DNA from: Ilex aquifolium
Taxonomy: Eukaryota; Streptophyta; Magnoliopsida; Aquifoliales; Aquifoliaceae
Direction of reading: 5' to 3'
Assembly: GCA_951799425.1 (NCBI GenBank)
Contig: OX637394.1
Span: 49,665,142-49,729,141, forward strand
Length of the DNA stretch: 64,000 nucleotides
Part shown: one piece after another, positions 48,111 to 59,030 of the stretch
Position numbering within the stretch: position 1 is the stretch's first letter
Layout: each line of letters begins with the position of its first letter
Program-made: the position numbers and the translations under genes
Notes under the pieces: generated by a model
What the model was told of the DNA's origin: nothing
Databases searched by the model: none
The model's input: only the letters and a program-made list of their open reading frames with translations

Positions 48111-48290
48111 AAACCCTGTCAAAAGAAAGGCAGTCTTTATTTATATTACAAATAGAACTAATACAAAAATGATGGATTTCAAATGCAAGACATGTTTCTA
48201 GTACTAGAGCACTACACACATATACTACTTCCCCTATAACAGGTTTTACACTGGTATTATGAGATTTTTTATGAGTATCTTTTAAATAGA

Positions 48291-48570
48291 GAGCATCTAT
48301 CATAAAAATTTGAAATAGAGTGTGAAAATTTTTAAACAACTCCAATGCACTCTCTATTCTAATAACAAAATAGATTTATAATAAATAGAATTTAACGAAG
48401 AATGTGTATGTGTCATCTTTTCATTAAAAGTAGAATAGAGAGTGAGTTGGACTCTCCAAATGTTGAGTCATAGGTAGTTTAAATAGAGAGCCTATTGGAA
48501 CTTGATTTTTTTGTGGTTGGCTCTCCAAATAAATAATTGAGGGGAAATAAACAGCCTATTGGAGATGCTC
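48291..48570. mobile_element. MITE-like remnant
   Basis: The right end, GGAGATGCTC followed by TTA, resembles the Tourist ends at 22-23 kb. The left end shares GAGCATCT but lacks a matching TTA. Internal inverted segments (CTCTCTATT near 48351; AATAGAGAGCCTATTGGAA near 48482) support a foldback structure. Confidence 0.45.
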
Positions 48571-48910
48571 TTATGAGCAATTTTTTTGGAAGAAAGAGAA
48601 AAAATAAAAGCTTTAGTAGTTTTGCTTGAATATACAAATTGATACGTTCCTTTTGCAAGTAAAAAAAAATGAACTCGCAGCGAACCACCAATGGCATGAC
48701 ATGTATCTTAGCTTTCTGCCATTTACCTCTAAGAAACCGTGTCTGCACCTGATTCTTATATCACTACATCATACATGGCTACAAAAGAATCACCTCAGAT
48801 TAAGAATAGACCATGAATCCAGAACTTTGAATCATAAACACTGCTGTTCGTTACATCATAGTCCCCAAGTAACTTTTAATTCACATCTAGCTTGGATTGT
48901 AAACACACTC

Positions 48911-49010
48911 ATGTCATGTGCTCAACTGGAACTTTCAAGTCCATATAAGTACTGAATTGATGTCATGTGCTCAACTGGAACTTTCAAGTCCATATAAGTA
49001 CTGAATTGAT
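48911..49010. repeat. 49-bp tandem duplication
   Basis: Two essentially identical units beginning ATGTCATGTGCTCAACTGG lie head to tail. Confidence 0.93.
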
Positions 49011-49669
49011 CACAGTGTTAACAGGCTCGCATGCAAAGCAGGATTGTTTGAGGGGTGTGAAGTAGCTGCCCACCCTCCGTAATGATCTGGGGTCGAGTCT
49101 CACGAGCCACATAGTGATTCCTTCCCCATAGTAGTAGAATGGATCATCAATGTGCATTAAAAAGGATTACTAGCAAATGGGCTTGAAATTATTTATTTAC
49201 CATTTGCAGAATCACCAAACTTAAAAAGGCAACATCTAAGTGCATAGGTACTACTAGTGCATACCTAAAGCGATCAAATACACTGGACTAATTAACCCAC
49301 CCATCATCAGCCACAATTTCATCACTGCACCCTCACAATCTCAATTTTGTTCCATGAAATAGTTCCCCCTAACAATTAGGAGGAAGGAAAGTGGATGCAA
49401 GGAAGAGGGAAAGAAAATGGGAGACATGATCGGAATTCGTGCCCTTTAGTAGGAAGGACTAGGGAGGAATGAAAATCCACAAGGGGACCCCTATATATAT
49501 ATATACACACACTAGCAATGCTCCCGTGCGTTGCACGTGATTAAATTTAGAAGGGTAGTATTGTCTTTAGTATTTTCTAAGTGTAATATAGTAATTCAAA
49601 AGGTTTTTAAACATTTTGACAATTAAAAATTCTAATTTGTTTATTTATTTGTAAAAACATGTATCTAAT

Positions 49670-49671
49670 AT

Positions 49672-49728
<57 letters not shown>
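49670..49728. repeat. (TA)n(GA)n microsatellite
   Basis: A TA run passes directly into about 20 GA dinucleotides, within the predicted leader intron of the AT-hook gene. Confidence 0.95.
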
Positions 49729-49730
<2 letters not shown>

Positions 49731-50620
49731 ATGAAGGGATATAATGTAATTTGAATTTGTAAATGATAGTGGTATTGTTAAGTGACGGATGAATGAATAT
49801 TTATGTCTTTTTAAGTTATTGAAGGATACTGATGTCATTAACTATTTTAACAAGGATGTATATATGTGTGTGTGTAAGTCAAAGTGTATCCGCTGTCCTA
49901 TTCAGAATGACCAAATCAAAATGGTATACATAAGAGACATAAACCCAAGTAAGCATAATATACCTCTTCTTCCTGCTATTTTTCTATCTGTGAATGCATA
50001 TAAAATATATAAAAACATGCACAAATCAAAACAAAATTGTATTTGCTCGTTCATCGCACAGCATAGCTTTCATACTTATCCACATCAAATAAAACATTGC
50101 ACTGAAACAATCGAATACTAAACCATTCCACATTATGTAATGATTAACAAAGGTCAGACAGACATGCAATTGCAGCAAACAAAACCCTCACAAGCTGTAA
50201 ATAAGAGTAAAAGACCACAACTTTCGTAACAAAAACGGATAGCAAAATCCAAAAATAGTCATATTTACCCAATCAAAAACCCTAGTTTCAAGTATTTGCC
50301 AAACATTCAAGAAATAATCACTGCATTTTATTATTACTTACCGTATTTATTTATTTATTCTCTTTCCTCTGCGTAGCGTAAAATCAAGAGCACGAGAAGC
50401 ATTTTGAAGCGAGGGATTGAGTAAGATCGTACCTTTGGAGTGTGTTGGAGAGGATTTGGAGCATTAAAGATAAGTGTAAACTGAACCGAGAAAGCAATTT
50501 AAAACCCTAGATTTGTTGTTTGCCCGCCGAGAAAGAGAGAGAGAGAGAGAGAAATTAAGGCTTTTTAATTAAGAGGGTTTGGGTTTGGACTTTAATGATT
50601 CTGTTTTTATATTTATTTTT

Positions 50621-51454
50621 GGATTAATTGCTTTTTACCCATGTAATGTCGGCTAAAAACATTTTACCTACTTAATGTTTCAAATTATATACATTACCTC
50701 CGTATAATTATGTATCAAAGTAAAATAAAGTAATTGGCGTCGTTAATGAAATTAAAAAATTATCGTAATACCCATGTTTTAAAATCAATTTTTTCTGATT
50801 TACTCTTGACTATGCCATCTGGATAAGAAAAAAGGCATTGAAGCTCGATTAAGCCGATCCTTCGGGATACTGTTTTAAAAGAGACCTCACTAATGAAACA
50901 TGTAACAAATCAATACATTTCAATCAAATATGTCTGAGTCTCTTTTTTTCTCTGATAAAGTTTTGTTTCGGGGCCGAAAATCATTTATATTTTTCTTACA
51001 TGTTTTTTTTATTTGGGACCGATTCCCTACTTATTTGGGTATTATACCATATATTATAAAAAATATTTTAAACACTTTGACAATGTTCTTTTTGAAGGAA
51101 ACAATAGAAACAAAACCCACAATATGTTTTGGGCGTGAAGAGTACACTCTCCGTTAACTTTGATGATAAATGTAATCATTTTACTTTGATACATAACATA
51201 ACTATAAAGAGGTAATATGTATAATTTTAAGAGCAATGCTATATATCCAAAATTTATATCTCAAATGTGTATCTCAAATCAATAAGGATAGTTGGATCAG
51301 TGAGTCTCAATTAAAAAAGTTAATGGGACCCACTCATCCGATGTTTCCTATTCATTTGGGATGCAAATTTGGATTATAAATTTGAGTTTCATAGAATTTG
51401 CCTAATTTTAAAGATATTTTTAGCCGACCACCGGAAAATAAAAAACAATTAACC
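50621..51454. mobile_element. Long-inverted-repeat element
   Basis: About 120 bp at the left (from GGATTAATTGCTTTTTACC through GTCGGCTAAAAACAT to TATGTATCAAAGTAAAAT) matches the complement of the right end. The right arm is split by a later MITE insertion. Flanks are T-rich (TTTATTTTT-like on both sides), so the duplication is suggestive only. No coding sequence is found. Confidence 0.7.
51231..51402. mobile_element. MULE-type MITE (copy 2), nested
   Basis: The 172-bp element has inverted ends of about 55 bp and a perfect 9-bp duplication TAATTTTAA (51222-51230, 51403-51411). It sits inside the right arm of the 50.6-51.45-kb element and shares TIR and internal sequence with the MITE at 45.16 kb (for example TTCATTTGG(A/G)ATG). 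Confidence 0.88.
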
Positions 51455-53361
51455 TTTTATTTTTTTATTTTTAATAAATATGGAGCGAAGAAATCGACGA
51501 GGTTCTCAATTAATTGGATTCTCATGGACCAGGTGGTGCGAAAGGGACGACACGTGTGCTTAGATAGATGATCACGTGACAGGCCTGTGACATGGAGTGG
51601 GGGGAAATGGGCCATAGGCCCCCCATTGGTTTTGCCAGTTAAGTCCAAATCCGATTAAAGTGAGGCGATCTATTGGCCCTCTAAAAAAATAAGGATAAAT
51701 TATATTTTATACCTTAAAAGATTTAAAAATTTTAATTTTTATCATAAAAGATTATATTTTTTATATTATATTATCAATTTATTAAAAATATTGTAATGTG
51801 GCCATTTCGTTAGCTTTTCATTGCCCATTTCGTCAACGTTAATGTAGTGAATTTTTTACAAAATGAGTAATAAAAACTAATAGAATTGTCACATTGCAAC
51901 ACTTTAATCACGCAAAAAAAATTAATTTTTAAAAAATTTGCAGTCCAAAGTGCAATTATCCCAAAAAGTAAATATATAAAAAGTTGAATTTTTAAGATAA
52001 AAAAAAAAAGTTCAATAAAATGGGACCATTAGGTCAAATCCAATGGGTAAGCATGCACTAGATTTTAAATATTATGATCAATTCTTACATATTTTTGGTT
52101 AATTTTAGTATTTTAAGATTGATTCCAAACGATCTCATTTGACAATAACCTTATCGGATTGTATCATTTTTATTTTATTTTTTTGAGAAGGGGAGGAGAG
52201 AGAGACTTGAACTCTTAATCTCAAGAAGACAAAGTTTTCACAAGATAAAGAGTACTATTAGACCAAAGACCTATTAATAATCGGATTATACCCCCCCCCC
52301 CCACCCACCCACCCACCCACAACTATCATGCAATGAAATGTACAACATTGTTTGTAGCTTTTCTTATTGTGGGTGGTGGGCCGGCCCCACATATTGAGTG
52401 AGGCGGATTCGTGTTGGATCTTAGCAAGTTTGTCTTAAAAAGCATTTCACTCATTTCTGATTCATATTTAAAGAATTGTGTCATATCGGGTTTATGTCGT
52501 GTATAACTAATATATAAACGAGTCATATTGAGTATTTCTTTTGATTGACTTCGCTCACACCCGCTTCGTTTATTAATTGTGTCATCGTAGGTCCACTAAT
52601 TTACGAAATGAGTGACTTAAGGAAGACTTAAATCCTCTAATTTCATATCATATTTATATCTTGTTAACGAATCGTGTCATATTTTAACACCCAGATATGA
52701 TAGAAGGATTAGTTATAGTATGAAGGTTTAACAGTTTGTGTAATTAGGAGGGCTATTGATCATTTTGAGTAGTCTGAAAAAGCCTCCCAACTTGAATATG
52801 GCAAAACACACTTGAAAAATAAATGTAGAAGTGAGTATATAAATCAATGGTGATCCAATATCATCTCAGATTTATGAGCCCTATTCTGTTTTACTGCATT
52901 AGAAGTGTTCAGAAATTCCATAATACCTGTAAGAGAAGATTGTTGTCTCATTCTCATTGGGTATTCAGTCTACTTTGATATGTAATCTGCCATTTCCTTT
53001 ATTCTCTTTTACATCTAATGCATTGGCATCTTCTATTTGTATTTTTCCACTGTTACATCTCAACTGGGCTCAACAAACTTTGATAACAATTACTGATAGT
53101 CACATGTTTGAAGATGATACTAAAGTCTTCCACGATTCTGATGAAAATGACGAAGTTCAGAAAGAAAAGGAAGAAGAACTAGAGCTAGAATGCTCCCTAA
53201 CCCTCCCCCCTTTTTTCTTTCTCATCTTAGATTTTAGAAGGTGGAGAGACCCGAATAACAGAAGAAAAAACTAAATTACAATCATGCTTCTTCACATTGA
53301 ACCTTGTTAGATGTTACAGATTCATTCAACTAAAAAGAATGACTAATTTGAAGTACTTCAA
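51455..53361. other. AT-rich spacer
   Basis: No gene recognised. It contains a C-run followed by (ACCC)n at 52290-52320. The last 300 bp or so is probably the 3' UTR of the LPAAT gene. The frame at 52957-53274 is on the opposite strand and has no known domain. Confidence 0.45.
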
Positions 53362-56119
53362 CTATGAACTAAAACCGGCTCCTTCTAGTACAGCAGGCCT
53401 TTGCGATTCTGGGAGGTTTTTGACATAAACATCATGTACCATTTTCACATAGTCCTCAATCTTATCTGCAGTCCAATCATCAGTTCTTATTGGAGGAAGA
53501 TATTTTACAGTTAGCGGTGCTGGCCGAAGATGCAAGCTGCCCTTTCTCCATGCTAGATGGGTGCCTGTCAAGACGATTGGAACAATTGGGCGTCGTGATT
53601 GCAATGCTAGGTGCACAAAACCCTGCAAGAAAAAATAAATATTAGCCCTAAGAACAAGTAGAAAGCAGGTAAAGAGTGCCAAATATCAGTCTTATGACTA
53701 TTTTGCCGAGGCACTGGACAGCAAACAAAAGTTCTCACATCTGTTACACAAGATGCTGGACAAAAACTTCATAACAAAGTCCTGTCAATTACACAGTTCC
53801 CATCATAATTGTCACAGGGACTGTAACACCTTTAGGGGTTATTTGATGATTTACATTACAAAAATCAAACTATAAATGATATTTAACTATGACTTTTACC
53901 TTTTTAAATGGTAGCAGTTGTCCATTTTTTGACCTGGTTCCCTCGGGAAAAATGATTAAAGAGAGATTGTTCTTGACTATGGCACGAGCAGCCTGATAAA
54001 CAAAAAATAAAAATCACCATGTAGAACTATAGACAAGTATACCCAACACACAGACTGGGGGAGAATAAAACAGGCACCTCTTTCATGGACTCAATGGCAG
54101 CTGTTGGATTAGAGCGATCTATGCGGAGATGGTTTGCCAACACATAAATCTGTCCCAATAGTGGGTACCATATCATCTGTATAAAGATAATATTGACAAA
54201 GATGATACTCATGAATAGCAAAAATGCACTAAAGGATCATTTTATAAGTTGTGTGATTTACAACATAATCAAGTGCTCATTACTTTGGTTCCTCATTAAT
54301 AGTAAAATGATCCAAGTGGGAAAAAGAAAATTGTCCCTTGTATCCAAGGTGGGAAGATGGATTAGGAGGATATATTTTGTATCCTATTGTTTAGACTTAA
54401 AACGTAAAATTATGAGAATGTTCGATACATCAACATCTGGCAAATTGAGAGCCACGTGGCAAAATTTGAGAAAACGCAAGTTTTATTTCAAAAAAGATAA
54501 TCGTTGGAAAGTTATCAATCAGATAACAGTCCATCAATGAAGGTGAAACCGTCGAAGATAGTGGCAAACGGAAAAGGAGGAAGTTGAAGGATACATTCAA
54601 ACCCCTACAAGACCCACGATCTGGGCATTTTTAGGAGTAGTGTTAGGTTAGTTTTTAGAAGTAGTTATTGTCATAATCAAGACTGTTAATTCAGTCTTTT
54701 TATAATTGAAAACCATTCAATTGGATTAGTAAAGTAATTATCTTTTATTAATTCACGATTCTGTGTGCTTACAGCTTTAAATTTCATTCAAGTAAGTCCT
54801 GAAATAAGACAATTGAACTCATCAGTAGCAATCGCCTGAAAACTGTCTGTCAATTGAGTCTTCTCTGTTGATAACGACGAAATTTAGAGCAACACCTATA
54901 TAATCATCTAATGCCGTGGACTATAAACTGTAAGGGATTAACACATACCTCTTTCTTCGCAATGAAAACAGTTCCAGTGGGAATTAACCACATTATAAGG
55001 ACAGCATCAATTAGAGATGCATGATTACTGACATAAATTGCCTTTTCATTGGAGTATTCAGTACCTTCAATCTTTATGGGATTTCCTAAAATCCACATCT
55101 GCAACCATCAATCCCAACGTTTTGATCATCACAAAAGTTGCCTCAGTCTTAATCTACATAAATTCAAGACATTACATTGAGCAAACTTTTAAAAAAAAGA
55201 AGCTAATGAGCATTACAAACTTAAATGGAACTTTTAGTTTTTTTTTTCCCTATGTATCAAAAATGTACTGTATAATCATTGGACTGCACAGAAACTTGTG
55301 GATTCTCAAGGAGGTCTTTGATAACTTTTATGCACAACTACTTTCTACCACCTAGTCAGGTTACAATAACCCAATCTGAAATAAATGACAAAACTCGTGA
55401 CTCAAATTTTGACTTCTCGTGTTAATTTGGCAATATAGTTAAATTCAATATCTGTTAAATATGAAGAGGTTAAGAAACCTCAAATGTCGATTTTTGTTAT
55501 CTACATCACTTAAAATCTTATGCAAACTCTATTAATAGCCCGTGACAATCGACACTGAGGGCTTGCAATAAAATTGTGACACGAATTAGGAAATGCTCGT
55601 ATCAATGACGAATCAAACAAGTAAGCAAAGAGGTAACATTTCCTCGGATTCTTAACCACAAATGTATGTAATATTCTATGGACAGTGTCTTAAAATTTTA
55701 TCAGGTTGTATGTAAAATCTGAATTCTGGGACAAGGGTTGGCAGATTCAAGGTTTGATTTAGAAAATCAAAAACAACAAACACAAGCAGTTGGGGGCTTA
55801 CCAGCAATCTGCCAGTAACATGTCCATAGATATTACCCTGTCTAATCCTCTTGTATGGCCATGGCAAAAGAACAAGCATGATCAAGACCCATATGAAGGT
55901 GGTAACCATCATCGTCACTAAACATAAGACAATCCTAATCCATGAAACCAATGTAGACCACCATCCATCATCATCAGCAGCAAAACCATTGACTCTTCGA
56001 CCCTGTGCCCCCACAAATTTTGATGTCACACGACTTGAATTCGAACCCGAGCTCCCATCAAAATAGCTACCAATCCTGCTCCTATTCCTCATTAAGGCAC
56101 CAACTCCAGAGTTGTCCAT
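53362..56119 (-). CDS. Lysophosphatidic acid acyltransferase, class B (microsomal)
   Basis: Five exons: 56119-55802, 55098-54949, 54176-54078, 53992-53900 and 53622-53362. All junctions are in phase and give 306 aa. The product has an acidic hydrophilic N-terminus, a long hydrophobic segment (residues about 57-90, ending LPWPYKRIRQGN) and the PlsC acyltransferase motifs: NHASLID (N131, H132, D137; the catalytic NHX4D), FPEGTRSKNG (residues 204-213) and VPIVLTGTHLAW. It acylates the sn-2 position of lysophosphatidic acid to make phosphatidic acid. The sequence resembles the class-B LPAATs of coconut and Limnanthes, known for using medium-chain or very-long-chain acyl-CoA, rather than LPAT2-5 or the plastid ATS2. 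An upstream non-ATG codon extends the frame, but 56119 is the first ATG. Confidence 0.93.
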
Positions 56120-57529
56120 GCCAAACTCAAATATTTGCAAAAGTGAGCTATAATCTTATGACAATTTACAGTTTCAAGTACTATATTTAGACTGTGTGTG
56201 AACAAAAACATCAGAAAAACTTAAAACAGTTTTGTTTTCAGAAAATACAACTTTGAGAATTGATGAAATCTTGTTTGGTTGCCGAGAGAGTGGAGGAAAA
56301 AAACAAATGAACGACCATATGTATAAACCATAGTTCTGACTTATGAGGCTTTAAGTACAGAAAGAGACCGAGTCAGTCAATTATTGAGCAGAATATAAAA
56401 AAAATCCGTTTGGTTGATTAGAAAGCGACAGAAAGAAGAATAAAAACAGAATTTGAAACGTTTAAGTCGACCGATTATCCTAACGTGAACGAAACAAGGG
56501 GGAGAATATACTCATATAGTAATCCAGTTTTGCTTTCTTTTCTTTTTCGTGCATATTCTTGGCAACCAAACAAGGTCTTTAAACTAATACAGACGTTGTT
56601 TTTACGAAATGGTGTATCAAAGCTTACAAGAGTACTCATACAATTGCCGTAGTAAGTAGTAACCCACAATGCTGAAATGGGAAAGAAAAAAAAAACACTC
56701 GTTTACTTATATATGATGAGGTTTCTCGAGAACCCTTGAGGAAAAAGTCAGGACAAATCAGAAAAGACAAACACAAAGACAACGAGACAAGTTAGACGAT
56801 AGAGAGAGAGGTCATCAAATCCCTGTCTGAGAGGAGAGAGGATAGCGTAATGGTTTCGATGGAGTTTCTTCGCGTCTTCTAATATCGTAATTTTTACCCA
56901 GAGCTCTATTAATATTAATATATTAAATATTTTTTAATTATCATAACTTAATATTTTATTAATTTAAAATTTAATAAGAAAATATTGATCAAGTTTTTTA
57001 TATTTAAGTTTTGTCAATAAATTTTTTTCAATGGATCATAATTAATCTATTCAATTTTTCTTATGACATAGTTAGTTGTAAATAAGATTTTATATATTTA
57101 AATTTTAAAAAGCTCATTTTGTTGAACCAACTATTGTTAACAAAATTTTATAAGCAATGCATATATTCAAAAAAAAAAAAAATTAGTCTTTTTGTGTAGT
57201 TTAGCATTTTAATTGGAATGGTAGTTTCAATTTTAAATTTTTTAAAAAAAAAAATCAATTCTAAAAATAAAATGAAGCCATCAATATCAGTACATATATC
57301 ATAAATAAAGTGTTTAATAATAAAAATTTATTCTATATATGGACCAAGAATATATGTACTTAAAAATTATACTCTTCAAGATAAAAATTATATAAAAAAG
57401 AATAAGGAAATATTTACATATTTTGCTTTGCAAATTCTAAAAATTATTCATATAAGGACTTAGTAGTAAGCTGGTAGCACAAAGGTGCATTCAAAGAAAG
57501 AGAGAGAGAGAGAGACGCTAAGGAGGCTA
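56120..57529. other. LPAAT promoter and AT-rich spacer
   Basis: The leader may contain an intron (GA-rich, transcribed-looking sequence persists to about 56870). The remainder is very AT-rich with no gene. Confidence 0.4.
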
Positions 57530-58063
57530 GTTATTTTATTGACCATGTTACTATTTTTTTTATTGTGTATGTTACTATTTTGTTGAGTATATTACTACTG
57601 TTATTTTTTATAAATATTAATATTCAATGTTATGATTTTTGAATGTTAGTATTTTTTGTGTTTAAATACTACTATTTTTTATTTTTTAATATTACTATTT
57701 TTTTGTTAATCATGTTACTACTTTTATTATGTTATTACTTTTATTTTTTTAAATATTAATATTTAATGTTATTATTTTTTATTTTTAATCTTACTATACG
57801 TGTGTGTCTGTGTGAGAGAGAGAGAGAAAAATAGTCATAATTTATATATAGATATAGATAAATATAAGAGGTAAAAATTTTAATGTTAGTCAAACTCTTA
57901 AAATTTAGGAATTATTATTTTTAAATTTATTTTAATTAAATATAAGTACTGAAAAGGTAATTTAGACAATTTAAAACAAAATAGACTTAAGAGTAAATAA
58001 ATTTCTTTGATGAACTTATTCTTAAATAAATCCACATAAAAGGATCGGCCCTCCAAATTTTCT
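57530..58063. mobile_element. Truncated copy of the 35.3-37.6-kb MULE-like family
   Basis: It shares, in order, ATGTTACTATT-type repeats, AAATATTAATATTCAATGTT, a GA tract, TTTTAATGTTAGTCAAACTC and a terminal region ending CGGCCCTCCAAATTT, matching CGGCTTCCAAATTTCCC at 37618-37634. The left terminal repeat is missing, so the copy is 5'-truncated. Confidence 0.7.
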
Positions 58064-59030
58064 TTTTTTAAGAATAATGACTCATGGGCTGGGCCCAAAG
58101 ATCTTGGTTAACTTCAAAACAGCATTTAAACTTCTTTTTCACTTTTGCTTTTTATCTTTTTTCTTGTCTGAAAATAGAAATGCTTCATTTTGTTTCTATA
58201 AGTAATTCAATATTTCGTTTGTGTTCATATTGGCGATGTCTGATGTGAATTCGGCAAGAACTCCTAGTTCACTATTGCATTGTGCCTCTATTACAAAGGG
58301 AAGGCCAAAACTGTCTCCACCACCAGCTGGAAATCTCATACATCATCTCTCTCTCAAGAAAATAAACACATATACATCTCACGTTTTATCAAAGTTAGCT
58401 CAAATCTAGTGGATTGTAATCCATCCAAAACAAGACATCCCATCGCGACAACTGACCAACCGTAAAAATTCTAAAAAAAAAATGGGGCCACAAGAAAAAC
58501 GTTTGCAAAGGCTTGATTTCTAAATGTCTCCACGTCTCAGAAGAACTCTGTTCAGATACATGTGTGTCGTGTTGGACAATCTTCCTTTTCCTTATCTTCT
58601 TCTCCATTGTGTTGCAATTCTAACAAGAATTTGCGAACTGTTGTACAAAAATTGAGCCATGAATCAAAGCAAGCAACATTGAAGCGAAATCAACCAAATA
58701 CATGGAAATTTAAAAAAAATAAAAAATCAATCCATGACAGAGCAGCAAACATCTGAATATTGATGCCCTCCAAATAAGTTTTCTTTCTACCAATAGGTTT
58801 GTGGTGGTTTCTTTTTCACTCAGAATTAAGATCCAATTTCAACACGCATCATTTTGACATCAAGGCTTTAAAGAAGAGAGAAGAAATAATTTCCTAGAAA
58901 TATCTAAGTCTAAACTCTGCAATGACCACACAAAGCCACAACTAGTTTAGTAATGACATCAGCAAACATATAAAGAGATGATATTTTCAACATACCGCTA
59001 TGAAACAGCAGGAGTACATCGTGCACATTC
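58064..59030. other. Spacer
   Basis: No gene recognised; small overlapping frames at 58221-58756 have no domain. The right end is likely the 3' UTR of the next minus-strand gene. Confidence 0.4.

Larger units (their letters stand above)
48115..50530 (-). other. 5'-UTR intron and first exon of the AT-hook gene
   Basis: A non-coding first exon ends at 50433 with donor CAAAG/GTACGA. A matching acceptor TTTGACAG ends at 48116. The 2.3-kb intron contains a MITE-like remnant, a 49-bp tandem duplication and (TA)n(GA)n tracts but no gene. Leader introns of this kind are common in plant regulatory genes. The exact transcription start is not known; a GA-rich tract at 50534-50553 lies just upstream. 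Confidence 0.6.

Noticed and set aside
49500..49550. CTCCCGTGCGTTGCACGTG motif as an element terminus
   Set aside because: This motif is common in plant mobile elements, but I could not find matching ends or a duplication here.
54290..54780. Retroelement-like block in LPAAT intron 2
   Set aside because: Some promoter/poly(A)-like sequence, but no TG…CA ends or flanking duplication could be established.
58221..58756. Overlapping small frames in the spacer
   Set aside because: No conserved motif, no splice structure.
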